From contig NZ_JAKRGH010000001.1 in the NCBI RefSeq assembly GCF_022347565.1, positions 1 to 64,000 on the forward strand: DNA of 64,000 nucleotides. The letters are read 5' to 3'. The position numbers were made by a program, and so were the translations under genes. Positions 46,454 through 55,551 of the stretch are shown piece after piece. The notes beneath the pieces were generated by a model. The model was not told where the DNA came from. It worked only from the letters and a program-made list of their open reading frames with translations, and searched no databases. Origin of the DNA: Vibrio sp. Of7-15 (GTDB lineage: Bacteria; Pseudomonadota; Gammaproteobacteria; Enterobacterales; Vibrionaceae). Each line of letters opens with the position of its first letter. Position 1 is the stretch's first letter.

Positions 46454-48320
46454 GCAAGAATCTGTTACAGAATTTCGTCAGCTAGATCTAGCTGAAACTC
46501 TTTTATCTGCACTAGATAAAATGGGCTTCGTGTCTCCTACTCCTATTCAGGCGGCATCGATTCCTCTACTTCTTACTGGTACTGATGCTCTTGGTAAAGC
46601 GCAAACAGGTACAGGTAAAACAGCGGCGTTCTCTCTTCCTGTTTTAAACAAACTGGATCTTAAGCAGCACAAACCTCAAGCAATTGTTATGGCTCCTACT
46701 CGTGAGCTAGCAATTCAGGTTGCCGCAGAGATGAAAACTCTAGGTCAAAACATCAAAGGCCTGAAAGTATTAGAAATCTACGGTGGTGCATCTATCGTAG
46801 ATCAAATGCGAGCATTAAAAGCGGGTGCTCACATTGTTGTCGGTACACCGGGACGTGTAAAAGACCTAATCACTCGTGATCGTCTACACCTAGACGAAGT
46901 AGATACATTCGTTCTTGATGAAGCGGATGAGATGCTGAAAATGGGCTTCGTTGATGATGTTACTTGGATCATGGAGCAAGCTCCTGCAAGTGCACAACGT
47001 GTTCTTTTCTCTGCAACAATGCCACCAATCGTTAAGCAGATTGTTGACCGTTTCCTACGTGAACCAGCACGCATCGACGTTGCGGGCGAGAACCGTACGG
47101 TTTCTAAAGTTGAGCAACAATTCTGGGTTGTTAAAGGCGTAGAGAAAGACGAAGCAATGAGCCGTCTTCTTGAAACTGAAGAAACTGATGCATCAATCGT
47201 ATTCGTACGTACTCGTCAAGATACTGAGCGTCTAGCAGATTGGTTATCTGCACGTGGTTTTAAAGCTGCGGCACTTCACGGTGACATTCCTCAGTCTCTA
47301 CGTGAGCGTACTGTTGACCACATCAAACAAGGTGTTATCGATATCTTAGTTGCAACTGACGTTGTTGCGCGTGGTCTTGACGTTCCTCGTATTACGCATG
47401 TATTTAACTACGACATCCCATTCGATGTTGAGTCATACATCCACCGTATCGGTCGTACAGGTCGTGCTGGTCGTGCTGGTAAAGCGGTACTGTTAGTTCG
47501 TACTAACCAAATCCGTATGCTACGCACTATCGAGCGTGTAACTAAGTCAAGCATGCAAGAAATTCAGCTTCCAGCTCGTGATAAAGTAGCTGAAGCTCGC
47601 TTAAACCGTCTTGGTGCTGAACTAGCAGCAGATAAAGAGTCTGAGAGCCTAGAAGCGTTCGCAGAGCTAATCACTAAGCTGCAAGAAACGTTAGAAGTAG
47701 ATTCAACAACAATTGCTGCGATGCTTCTTAAGCGTCAGCAAGGCAAGCGTCCGTTATTCTACAAAGGCCCAGATCCAATGATCGCGGCTCTTGAGCGTGA
47801 AAAACAACGTCGTGAGCGTCGTGGTGAACGTGGCGAGCGTCGTGGTGAGCGTGGTGAACGTCGTAGCTACAACGATGCAGACTTTGACACTTACCAGCTA
47901 CAAGTTGGCCGTGAGCAAGGTGTTCAAGTTAAAGACATCGTTGGTGCACTAGCAAACGAACTAGGTTTCACTAAAGGTTCTATTGGTGCAATCAAACTGG
48001 CTCCTGAGCACACATTCGTTCAGTTACCTAAGAAAATGACTGCAGACGTTGCAGCTCAGCTTAAGAAGCTGCGTATTCGTCAAAACGAAGTGAAAGCGGT
48101 TGTTGTTGAAGGCGTAGATTTATCTCGCGAGCGTCCTCGTGGTAACCGTGATGGTAACCGTGGCGGATACCGTGGTAATCGTGAAGGTGGTAATGGTCGT
48201 CGTGATGGTGAGCGTCGTTTCGATCGCAACCGTGGCGGTGACAACCGTGGTAGCCACCGTGGTGAGCGTCACCACAATGGTGATCGTCCACGCCGTCCAC
48301 GTCGCACTTCTGAAGCATAA
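46452..48320 (+). CDS. deaD: DEAD-box RNA helicase DeaD/CsdA
   Basis: 622 aa. Q motif (FRQLDL and SPTPIQAASIPLLL), Walker A AQTGTGKT, PTRELAIQ, TPGRVKD, DEAD box (VLDEADEML), SAT, the C-terminal RecA domain with ARGLDVPRITHV and HRIGRTGR, then a DbpA-type RNA-binding domain and an Arg/Gly/Asn-rich tail with RGER and RGNR repeats. DeaD assists 50S ribosome assembly and mRNA unwinding, especially in the cold. I chose ATG 46452 because it gives the canonical short N-terminus; the frame is open to 46365. Codon use looks strongly biased (CGT, GGT), as in highly expressed genes. Confidence 0.96.
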   Translation: MQESVTEFRQLDLAETLLSALDKMGFVSPTPIQAASIPLLLTGTDALGKAQTGTGKTAAFSLPVLNKLDLKQHKPQAIVMAPTRELAIQVAAEMKTLGQNIKGLKVLEIYGGASIVDQMRALKAGAHIVVGTPGRVKDLITRDRLHLDEVDTFVLDEADEMLKMGFVDDVTWIMEQAPASAQRVLFSATMPPIVKQIVDRFLREPARIDVAGENRTVSKVEQQFWVVKGVEKDEAMSRLLETEETDASIVFVRTRQDTERLADWLSARGFKAAALHGDIPQSLRERTVDHIKQGVIDILVATDVVARGLDVPRITHVFNYDIPFDVESYIHRIGRTGRAGRAGKAVLLVRTNQIRMLRTIERVTKSSMQEIQLPARDKVAEARLNRLGAELAADKESESLEAFAELITKLQETLEVDSTTIAAMLLKRQQGKRPLFYKGPDPMIAALEREKQRRERRGERGERRGERGERRSYNDADFDTYQLQVGREQGVQVKDIVGALANELGFTKGSIGAIKLAPEHTFVQLPKKMTADVAAQLKKLRIRQNEVKAVVVEGVDLSRERPRGNRDGNRGGYRGNREGGNGRRDGERRFDRNRGGDNRGSHRGERHHNGDRPRRPRRTSEA

Positions 48321-48339
48321 GCTTAGATAGTTTGATGAC

Positions 48340-48371
48340 AAAAAAACCGAGGATCTTTCCTCGGTTTTTTT
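48340..48371 (+). terminator. Terminator of deaD
   Basis: AAAAAACCGAGGA / TCCTCGGTTTTTT, 13-bp stem with loop TCTT. Confidence 0.93.
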
Positions 48372-48422
48372 ATGTCTGTAATTTTTACATAAAGATAATA
48401 GAGGGGCTGAGAGACTCTCTAG

Positions 48423-48815
48423 TTAACCGTCTTCACACGAATAGAGTGCTTCCGACCAGATATGGCGGCAGATACGATCATCTCTTCCTAATCGTTCACA
48501 CTGTTCTCTGCGCCAAAACTCCATATCTGCTAAACGATAAATAGAAGGCATTGATTTACAAAAGTAGGGGTTATACTGAGCGGCACTCAAGCACCCTTTA
48601 TAAAAAAATAAATTATCGAAGAAGCAAGTCCACTGAGTGCATATGTGATTGCCAAAAGTGACTTCAGTAACGCAGTGTTTGATGTTTTTTCCTCTCGCGA
48701 AAACTTGTCCTTCGATTCGAGCAGAATTCAAGGAATAAATAAGCCAGATAATAGACATGACTAAGGCAACCACAAAGCTGGTTCTGATTGTGAGTTGTTT
48801 AGTGTGTTTTTTCAT
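48423..48815 (-). CDS. Membrane-anchored Cys-rich protein, function unknown
   Basis: 130 aa. One membrane helix at about 12-29 (SFVVALVMSIIWLIYSL), then about 100 residues, probably periplasmic, with eight or nine Cys (HCVTEV, HICTQWTCF, KGCLS, FCKSM, QCERL, ICRHIW, SCEDG), suggesting disulfides. GGAGG lies 6 nt before the ATG. I do not recognise the family. It is convergent with deaD. The region 48816-49260 to its right holds no supported gene. Confidence 0.7.
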   Translation of the reverse strand: MKKHTKQLTIRTSFVVALVMSIIWLIYSLNSARIEGQVFARGKNIKHCVTEVTFGNHICTQWTCFFDNLFFYKGCLSAAQYNPYFCKSMPSIYRLADMEFWRREQCERLGRDDRICRHIWSEALYSCEDG

Positions 48816-49260
48816 TTAGTCCTCCGTCACGTCCTTCTTATGCCACATAGGCGACATTATTTATTGTGTAGAGTAGGGAGCAGAAATACTTCGCTATCGC
48901 GATGGGCTTTACCCTAATTAAGCGCAAAATATATACAGTGTAGTTTCATGATTCTTGGTCTTTTAACACTGGGTTATCAAGCTATTAAGTCGATGTTATT
49001 CGCATTGGGAATATCACTGTTATAAGAATAGAACAAACTCTGATGGTCGTGGGAAAATTGATATTGGTGGTAAATCTTCATTTATGTTCATGAAATGAGC
49101 TATTTTTTGATCTTAAGCAGTATAAATAGCATTAATATTTTATAATGAGCAACAAAAGTTGAATTAATCAAAATAATTTGAATAATAAGAGTATCATTTA
49201 CTGTAGTACTGGCATTTTCCGCCAGTTTGTAAAGACCCTACAAATAAAAAGAGATATCTC

Positions 49261-50454
49261 ATGAATAACGCTTTTGTTCTTGTCATTAATTCCGGTAGTT
49301 CTTCCATGAAATTTGCAGTCATTGACTCAAAATCTGGTGATGCTGTATTAAGCGGTTTAGGTGAGTGTTTTGGCCTACCTGAAGCTTGTATGAGCTGGAA
49401 GTACCAAGGAAATAAACATGAGGTGCAATTAGAAGTAGGTGACAATAATCATCAATTAGCCATTAGCAAATTAGTTGAGATTGTACGTGAATATGGTTTA
49501 GTGGATGACGTGATCGCTATCGGCCATCGTATTGTGCATGGCGGTGAAAAGTTCACTAGCACGGTTCAGGTGAACGAAGACGTTGTTGCTGAAATCGAGA
49601 AACTGTCAGACCTTGCACCACTTCATAACCCCGCAGGTGCAAAAGGCATTCGTGCGGCGATGCAAGCCTTCCCAGCGTTGCCACAGTTTGCGGTGTTTGA
49701 TACTGCTTTCCACCAAACCATGCCAGCTAAAGCGTTTACAGGCGCAATTTCTAACAAGTTGTATAAAGATTATGGTATTCGCCGTTATGGTTTCCACGGC
49801 ACTAGCCATTACTTCGTAAGCCGTGAAGCAGCGAAGATGATTGATAAACCTGTTGAACAAAGCAGCTTCATTTCTGTTCATTTAGGTAATGGTGCGTCGG
49901 TGTGTTCAGTAAAAGACGGCCAGAGTGTAGATACCAGCATGGGCTTTACACCGTTAGCGGGCCTAATGATGGGCACTCGCTGTGGCGATTTGGACCCAGG
50001 TATTATCGAGTTCTTAATGAAAAAAGGCTGGAGCCAAGATGCAATCTTTAAAGAGCTAAACTCAAACTCAGGCTTTTTAGGTGTGTCTGGTTTAACGAGC
50101 GATGCGCGCGGTATTCTTGAAGCGATGGAGCAGGGTCATGAAGGCGCTAAGCTTGCGTTCCAAGTCTTTACTTACCGCGTAGCTAAATACATTGCTTCTT
50201 ACATGGTTTCTTTAGATTCGTTAGATGGCATCATCTTCACTGGTGGTATTGGTGAAAACTCACTACCAATTCGTCGTGAAATTCTGAAAAACCTAAAACT
50301 ACTGGGTTTTGTGGAAGATGAAAAAGGCAACGAAGACGCTCGTTTTGGTAACTCAGGTATTATCGCTAAGTCTGAATTACTTGATGCAGTTGTTATGGTG
50401 ATTCCAACTAACGAGGAGTTCGTGATTGCTCAGCAGTCGGTAGAGCTGATGTAA
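49261..50454 (+). CDS. ackA: Acetate kinase, not linked to pta
   Basis: 397 aa. It interconverts acetate and acetyl phosphate with ATP. ASKHA-fold motifs are intact: VINSGSSSMKFAV, IGHRIVHGGEKF, FDTAFHQTMP, RYGFHGTSHYFVS, VHLGNGASVCSV, GLMMGTRCGDLDPG and FTGGIGENS. The start ATG follows an AAGAGATATCTC stretch with a weak ribosome site. Most gammaproteobacteria have ackA followed by pta; here the next gene is an AraC-type regulator on the other strand. I recall a second, orphan ackA on chromosome II of Vibrio cholerae, and this is probably the counterpart. Confidence 0.94.
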   Translation: MNNAFVLVINSGSSSMKFAVIDSKSGDAVLSGLGECFGLPEACMSWKYQGNKHEVQLEVGDNNHQLAISKLVEIVREYGLVDDVIAIGHRIVHGGEKFTSTVQVNEDVVAEIEKLSDLAPLHNPAGAKGIRAAMQAFPALPQFAVFDTAFHQTMPAKAFTGAISNKLYKDYGIRRYGFHGTSHYFVSREAAKMIDKPVEQSSFISVHLGNGASVCSVKDGQSVDTSMGFTPLAGLMMGTRCGDLDPGIIEFLMKKGWSQDAIFKELNSNSGFLGVSGLTSDARGILEAMEQGHEGAKLAFQVFTYRVAKYIASYMVSLDSLDGIIFTGGIGENSLPIRREILKNLKLLGFVEDEKGNEDARFGNSGIIAKSELLDAVVMVIPTNEEFVIAQQSVELM

Positions 50455-50479
50455 GTTAACCGTATAAGTATTATCATTT

Positions 50480-50508
50480 AAAAGCGAGCTCATGTAGCTC
50501 GCTTTTTT
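50480..50508 (+). terminator. Terminator of ackA
   Basis: AAAAGCGAGCT / AGCTCGCTTTT stem, 5-nt loop, T-run. Confidence 0.9.
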
Positions 50509-50526
50509 GGTTTTAATACTGGGTAA

Positions 50527-51390
50527 CTACTTTATGGGCAGATAGATCTCCGTTAATAACTCACATTCATCCACTTCATGAACAAAGTTCAGATAGCGGA
50601 AGAAGCAAGGGAAATCTCTTAAATTTTCGCCGCTATCTGGCAACCATTTTTGATACAAATTGTATACAGTTTCACCAATAGAGTCATGGCTTCCTTTGTG
50701 AATTGCAACAGCACATCTACCACTTGGGATTACACTAGATTTAACACCATGGTTGTTCTCTGGAACATTGCCTTGATGTGATCCACATATATCGAACTGG
50801 AACTTTTCATCAGGTGTATCATTGGGATCAGAGTGAGAAATACCAAATGTTTCACTGGTTTTTATTGGAGACAAACCCGTTGATTTTCTCCAATTTATAA
50901 ATTTTGCAACTGTTTCATAGACTAGTTTAGGGCTACCTTTGTGCTCAATTAACGCGACTTCTCTTTTATCGAAATCTACGACTTTTACATCCATGGTACT
51001 TTCTCCTGTTATAGGTGGTTGATATTCATATTTTGAGTGCCAAGATCGCCACTCTGGTTGATTTCTAAATTGGGAAGGCGTTTGTTCAAAAACTCTGGAA
51101 AAAGCACGGGAAAAGGCTTCAAGACTTTCGAAGTGTGCTTCAAAAGCAATATCAGTAATACTGAACTCTGGCTCAAACGCTAACCTGAAAGAAGCTCGCT
51201 TCAGTCGTGCTAACAGGACGTATTGTATGGTACTGACTCCCATAAACGACTTAAAGATACGGTGAAAATGGTACTTAGAGCTGGCAGCGACTGAACTTAA
51301 CTGCTCAAGCGAGAACTCTTCATCTAAGTTTTTATCTATAAAATCACACACTTTCTTTATCTGTCGTTCATGGTGCTTTACTACATTCAT
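50527..51390 (-). CDS. AraC-family regulator with GyrI-like effector domain
   Basis: 287 aa. Two helix-turn-helix motifs at the N-terminus (FSLEQLSSVAASSKYHFHRIF and FSITDIAFEAHFESLEAFSRAF), then a GyrI-like small-molecule domain from about residue 130 (VKVVDFDKREVALIEHKG, CAVAIHKGSHDSIGETVYNLYQKWLP, ELLTEIYLPIK). This layout is that of Rob/TipAL-like drug or stress sensors. It stands alone beside ackA; targets unknown. Confidence 0.9.
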   Translation of the reverse strand: MNVVKHHERQIKKVCDFIDKNLDEEFSLEQLSSVAASSKYHFHRIFKSFMGVSTIQYVLLARLKRASFRLAFEPEFSITDIAFEAHFESLEAFSRAFSRVFEQTPSQFRNQPEWRSWHSKYEYQPPITGESTMDVKVVDFDKREVALIEHKGSPKLVYETVAKFINWRKSTGLSPIKTSETFGISHSDPNDTPDEKFQFDICGSHQGNVPENNHGVKSSVIPSGRCAVAIHKGSHDSIGETVYNLYQKWLPDSGENLRDFPCFFRYLNFVHEVDECELLTEIYLPIK

Positions 51391-51869
51391 TTTCTTTTGT
51401 TATCCAACTAAGAATTCGGAGAAATGATACCTATGGAGAATAGCCTTTGCCTGATTGAAATTGCGGAATAGTGGATAATATATAGTTTCTATGGAGTGGG
51501 TAGATCGATTTTACGCAGCGTCAAGCATAATGGTTGCAGCCCAAACCACGTTTAGCATGGCAAAATTGATAAAGGGTTGAGCCGTAACCTAAGTAGAGTA
51601 GGGTGAATACAGGGTAATAGAAGCGTGCAAAGTAGCTACTTCGAAACCTTAAGAAGTAGCGGACATTATGGTTTATTATTTCGGTTGTTTTCTAGGCCAC
51701 AAACCGATTTGATCAGGAATGGTGAGCTTATAAGTTATGCTTTTCGTGCCTCACTCTGCTCCCTGCCTAAAATTATTCACTGCAATCCAGTATTCAATGC
51801 TTATAGATATAGTATTTTGCTAAAAAAGGCGGATAATCTCGCTAACAACACTTAAAGAAGAAATTACCT
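51391..51869. other. Gene-poor gap between the AraC-type gene and the next small gene
   Basis: 479 bp. A 76-codon plus-strand frame (51625-51855) lacks a ribosome site and family resemblance. On the minus strand near 51500-51575 a 22-codon stretch ends FAMLNVVWAATIMLDAA then stop and could be the C-terminal relic of a membrane protein. Nothing is firmly supported. Confidence 0.3.
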
Positions 51870-52250
51870 ATGATTGATTTTCAATATTACTTTCATCAAC
51901 TGCCTTGTTTTGACTGTAAAAAGACCACAGTAAACACAGATCTTGGTTGGTTAACGGCCGCGATGAAAGATGATGTCTTAGCGCAAGTGACTGAGATTAT
52001 CTCGCAAGGCAACCTTGAGCCTGATCTTTCTGTGAACGTGACTTGTACGAAAGACGAAGCGCGCGATTACTTATTGTTGAATTTCTACGGTTACTCAGAA
52101 GAAGAGCTAGCGAATCAAGTTGAAGCGGAAGATGAGCAAGAAGTCGCGGATGAAATAGCAGAGTTACTGGCAGAAGGTAACGATGTTGCAGTCTTTGAGC
52201 ATGAAATTGCCCTTCAAATCTGTACTGATTGCGACATGGGTGAAGAGTAA
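51870..52250 (+). CDS. Acidic protein with two CxxC pairs, function unknown
   Basis: 126 aa. CFDC at 14-17 and CTDC near 119-122 could bind zinc together. Between them lies a mixed alpha/beta region and a very acidic stretch (EEELANQVEAEDEQEVADEI). AAGAAGAAATT precedes the ATG as a weak ribosome site. I do not recognise a named domain; similar small proteins occur in vibrios to my memory. It is followed by its own terminator. Confidence 0.7.
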   Translation: MIDFQYYFHQLPCFDCKKTTVNTDLGWLTAAMKDDVLAQVTEIISQGNLEPDLSVNVTCTKDEARDYLLLNFYGYSEEELANQVEAEDEQEVADEIAELLAEGNDVAVFEHEIALQICTDCDMGEE

Positions 52251-52314
52251 AGCCAAGCGTAATCATTAAACTGACACATGTTCATAATACATAACATGAT
52301 GTCTTAGTTATTTT

Positions 52315-52350
52315 AGGCGTTAGCAGAGTCGTGTTTGCTAACGCCTTTCT
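52315..52350 (+). terminator. Terminator after the CxxC protein gene
   Basis: AGGCGTTAGCA / TGCTAACGCCT 11-bp stem with a 10-nt loop and TTTCTTATT. Confidence 0.78.
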
Positions 52351-52405
52351 TATTAAAGCTAGAACCCAGCTCCACCTTTGCCGATTTCAACTTACTGAGT
52401 AATTT

Positions 52406-52744
52406 TCAGTCCATTCGGGTAATAAAGGTTTGTTCGTCATCTACAAAAGCCACGAAGCCTCCGTGATAGATAAACACCCGACCACGCCCCTCAACTAGGC
52501 AGGCAAGCTGTGGGTTCAAATCTTCTTCGTTATCCTTGCTTTGAAATGTGCCAGTATCGGTGATTATGCCGCTGAGTGTAGGCAAATATCCATAAGTGCG
52601 CTTGGCTTGATCAATCAGGCCCAATTCACTGGCGGTAGAGAAACAAGATGGGATCGCACCAGCTTCTTCGATAAACATTGGTTTCAGTTCTTCAAAGGCG
52701 GTAATCACCAACCAGTCGATGCCGTTAACATGATGGATAAACAT
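52406..52744 (-). CDS. Conserved-looking hypothetical protein
   Basis: 112 aa. It is soluble and has no recognised domain; it ends VFIYHGGFVAFVDDEQTFITRMD. Alternating hydrophobic strands suggest a small alpha/beta fold. The ribosome site before the ATG is weak. It converges with the CxxC protein gene. Codon use looks normal for this genome, which favours a real gene; the function is unknown. Confidence 0.58.
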   Translation of the reverse strand: MFIHHVNGIDWLVITAFEELKPMFIEEAGAIPSCFSTASELGLIDQAKRTYGYLPTLSGIITDTGTFQSKDNEEDLNPQLACLVEGRGRVFIYHGGFVAFVDDEQTFITRMD

Positions 52745-52819
52745 AGATTATAAATACTTAGTTTCTTGATTATTCTGATACGGAGATTCTATCACTATCA
52801 AGGACAGATCGTAGTAGAG

Positions 52820-52974
52820 ATTTAGTTTCTGCCCCTATCTAAGCTTCAACCGTGAATGAAGATCAGGGCCGCCTCCCTCGTTCCATACGCTATTAGCCCG
52901 CCATCGTGAGATGTCGCCATACCATGCTTAACCGTGGTCGTTTCTTGTTGAACATTATTTGATTCTTCCTGAAA
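52820..52974 (-). pseudogene. Relic of an alpha/beta-hydrolase N-terminus
   Basis: Read on the minus strand, one frame gives KHGMATSHDGGLIAYGTR, then EAALIFIHG, a stop, and SLDRG. This resembles the N-terminal strands and HG-W-SxDR oxyanion region of alpha/beta hydrolases, with the usual Trp codon replaced by TGA and a small deletion before EAAL. No start or downstream body remains. This is a manual reading, so confidence is moderate. The rest of 52745-53320 holds no other supported gene. Confidence 0.45.
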
Positions 52975-53320
52975 TTAATGGCCTATAAATAGACGGATGC
53001 ATACTGATTACAGTGTCTCATACTCGCAGTCGTACTCTACGACTAATGTCTAACTATCTGAGACTGTTTGTTTTTTTTGGTTTGGTATAAGGTACTAGTT
53101 ACTGAATGTTAATGGCTTTTTAAAAGTAAGTTGATTTATTGTTTGTATTCCTGAGTAAGTCAAATTTGCTTGCTACTGACAGGTCAACTTATAAAGAAAA
53201 TAGAGTCATCGAGTTCTGTGTAGAAGAAAATATATCGCTAACTACTCCGCTAAATCTTCGTGTGAGTAAATTACGCTTGTTGGAACAACACACCTTAGAG
53301 TGTGAACGAAGGGAATCAAC

Positions 53321-54829
53321 ATGAGCAGTACTTTAGAGTCCGTACATATACGAACAGAGAAGCCTCAAACTAATGAGGATGAACTCTCCTATGAACAACA
53401 ACACAAGCCAAGCTCAGAGTTTGGCTCCCGAGAACAGTATCTAGAGCACGAATTACAAATCATGTCGCCTAAGCGCTGGCGTCCGAATTTGCCGTTTAAA
53501 GATTACCGATTTGAGATAGAAGACACCATCCCAGCGATGGCGGCGACCATTGGTAAAGTGGTGATGGTGGGCGCGATTGCAGCCACCTTCGCCGGGGCGC
53601 TTGGGCTAAACGAAGGCTTCATCTTAGAAAATGTTCGTTATGAACTACTCATCGCCTCTGTGTTCATCATTCTTTTCTCTGGTTTTCTATTGCCGACCGC
53701 TAACCTTGCAGGTACACACGGCCCACTAATCCCTTTAATTCCCATTGTTGTTGCCGCTGGCGGACACCCGATGGCCTTTGGTTTGCTGATTGGCGCTTTT
53801 GGCTTAATGTTAGCCATCAGTAAAGGTGGCAGCATGCTGGCAAACCTCACCAGTAAAGGGGTTTGTGGTGGTTTATTGCTCTACCTTGGCTTTGTTGGCA
53901 CCGCTTCTCAAGTGAAAAAGTTGTTCGCTTGGGCTGAGGGAATCGGAATGAGCCACATCGCTTTTGTCGTGATCTTTTGCACCATTATTCTGTATGCGTT
54001 GTTAGAGCACTTCCGTAAGCGTTGGCTCGCAGTGCCGCTTAGTTGCTTGTTGGGGGGCACGTTGGCGTTTGCGATGGGAGCCCCGTTTTCTTTCCAAACC
54101 GAGCCAGGCTTGCCTAACATGAACCCTATGTATTGGTGGGGAGAAGATACGGGTTGGATGCTAGGTCTGCCGACAATTGAACACTTCATGGTGGTATTGC
54201 CGTTTGCGATTCTAGCGGTAGCTATGTGGTCGCCAGATTTCCTAGGGCATCAAGTATTCCAAAAGATCAGCTACCCAGAACGTACTGAAAAAGTACACAT
54301 GAACATTGACGATACCATGACCACGGCTTCAATTCGTCAAACGTTCGGTTCACTGCTCGGTGGTACTAACTTTACGTCTTCATGGGGGACTTATATTGTA
54401 CCGGCGGCGATTGCTAAGCGTCCTATTCCTGCTGGCGCTTTGCTGACGGCGCTGTTCTGTATCATCGCTGCTATTTGGGGCTACCCAATGGATTTAGCTA
54501 TCTGGCAACCTGTACTTTGTGTTGCGCTCATTGTTGGAGTATTTGTTCCATTGCTAGAAGCGGGAATGGAAATGACGCGTGAAGGGAAAACCACCCAATC
54601 GGCAGCGATTGTTGTGTTCTCGTCAGCGCTCGTTAACCCAGCATTTGGTTGGTCTATCACCATGCTGTTAGACAACTTAGGCTTAGTCGGCTGTAAAGAA
54701 CGTAGCGGTGAACTGAGTAAAATGAGCCGTTGGGTGTTGCCTGGCATTATGTTTGTTGTGCTAACGAGTGTGATGGCGTTGGTTGGTCTTCTACCAGGGA
54801 TTCCGGCGATTATTCCAAGTTTTCGTTAA
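53321..54829 (+). CDS. DUF3360-family polytopic membrane protein
   Basis: 502 aa. A hydrophilic N-terminus of about 75 residues precedes about a dozen membrane segments. KRWRPNLPFKDYRFEIEDTIPAMAATIGK, NLAGTHGPLIPLIPIV and MWSPDFLGHQVFQKISYPERTEKVHM agree with the DUF3360 proteins of vibrios as I recall them, a group distantly like NCS2/SulP-type transporters. The substrate is unknown. GAAGGGAATCAAC precedes the ATG. A 61-codon frame overlapping the start by 4 nt looks spurious. Confidence 0.88.
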   Translation: MSSTLESVHIRTEKPQTNEDELSYEQQHKPSSEFGSREQYLEHELQIMSPKRWRPNLPFKDYRFEIEDTIPAMAATIGKVVMVGAIAATFAGALGLNEGFILENVRYELLIASVFIILFSGFLLPTANLAGTHGPLIPLIPIVVAAGGHPMAFGLLIGAFGLMLAISKGGSMLANLTSKGVCGGLLLYLGFVGTASQVKKLFAWAEGIGMSHIAFVVIFCTIILYALLEHFRKRWLAVPLSCLLGGTLAFAMGAPFSFQTEPGLPNMNPMYWWGEDTGWMLGLPTIEHFMVVLPFAILAVAMWSPDFLGHQVFQKISYPERTEKVHMNIDDTMTTASIRQTFGSLLGGTNFTSSWGTYIVPAAIAKRPIPAGALLTALFCIIAAIWGYPMDLAIWQPVLCVALIVGVFVPLLEAGMEMTREGKTTQSAAIVVFSSALVNPAFGWSITMLLDNLGLVGCKERSGELSKMSRWVLPGIMFVVLTSVMALVGLLPGIPAIIPSFR

Positions 54830-54889
54830 CCTCTAAATGATGATTATTGAATGATTGCTCCTTTTGCTTATTAAGTTTAACTGGGCTGT

Positions 54890-54922
54890 AAGGTGACGTT
54901 TTGTTAAGTCACCTTATTATTT
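54890..54922 (+). terminator. Terminator after the DUF3360 gene
   Basis: AAGGTGAC / GTCACCTT stem with loop GTTTTGTTAA and ATTATTT. A further dyad TTTGAAC-TCA-GTTCAAA follows at 54929-54945. Confidence 0.7.
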
Positions 54923-55108
54923 GACTGCTTTGAACTCAGTTCAAACTTCTAGATTTAAAGCAGAGGTTAACAGCTACCAATCAGCACTTCCTTGGCTCAG
55001 GCATAAATGCATGGGCCTTATTTTTATGTTTTTGTTTATATTTGGTTTGGATCAGCTATGTTAGCGGGCATTGTTGTTTTCTTCGGATAAAAGCAAAGAA
55101 TTAAGGAT

Positions 55109-55501
55109 ATGACGGATACCAAAATAACCATCCAGCTACCTTCACTGATTCACCGAATTGGTGGAGAAAATGCGAAAATAGCCAAGCAACTCGCCACTGG
55201 TTGTGAGTGCCAAATAAAAAGAATTCGCCGCTCCCGGCATTGGCAGATAACTGGTGAGCCAGCTTCACTGGAAAAATTGATGGTAACGTTAGCGGGTTTT
55301 GATGCCGAAGCGATGCGCTTTATTGTGAAAAAATTAGAGTCTGGTGTGGCACTACCGTTGGAAAAGCCGGAAACCATGGAAGGGGTATTAAAGCGTTTAG
55401 TTAGCCAAAACCCAAATGTGACGTTGGCGGAGTTAATGCAAAAGACAAACTGCTCTATTTCCCAAGCCAGAGCTGCTCGCTTTGCTGTTGATTCTTTTTA
55501 G
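55109..55501 (+). CDS. Small protein resembling vibrio ribosome-recycling-factor-family proteins
   Basis: 130 aa. The N-terminus LPSLIHRIGGENAK and the KRIRRSRHWQITGEP motif match small vibrio proteins that I remember annotated as ribosome recycling factor family. It is far shorter than true RRF (about 185 aa) and lacks its three-helix bundle, so a translation role is doubtful. The C-terminal half (TLAELMQKTNCSISQARAARF) looks like a helix-turn-helix. AAGGAT adjoins the ATG closely. It stands alone. Confidence 0.68.
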   Translation: MTDTKITIQLPSLIHRIGGENAKIAKQLATGCECQIKRIRRSRHWQITGEPASLEKLMVTLAGFDAEAMRFIVKKLESGVALPLEKPETMEGVLKRLVSQNPNVTLAELMQKTNCSISQARAARFAVDSF

Positions 55502-55551
55502 GTATTCCCGCATTATTTTACCTCTTCCCTGAGGCTATGTTTGCTGGTTAG

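Noticed and set aside
48061-48341. Minus-strand frames with His/Asp- or Thr-rich repeats
   Set aside because: They are antisense shadows of the Arg/Gly-rich tail codons of the helicase gene.
51625-51855. 76-codon plus-strand frame
   Set aside because: No ribosome site, no domain and an atypical residue mix; it is treated as non-coding.
53139-53324. 61-codon frame overlapping the DUF3360 start by ATGA
   Set aside because: It would need a TTG start without a ribosome site, and its residues show no protein-like pattern.
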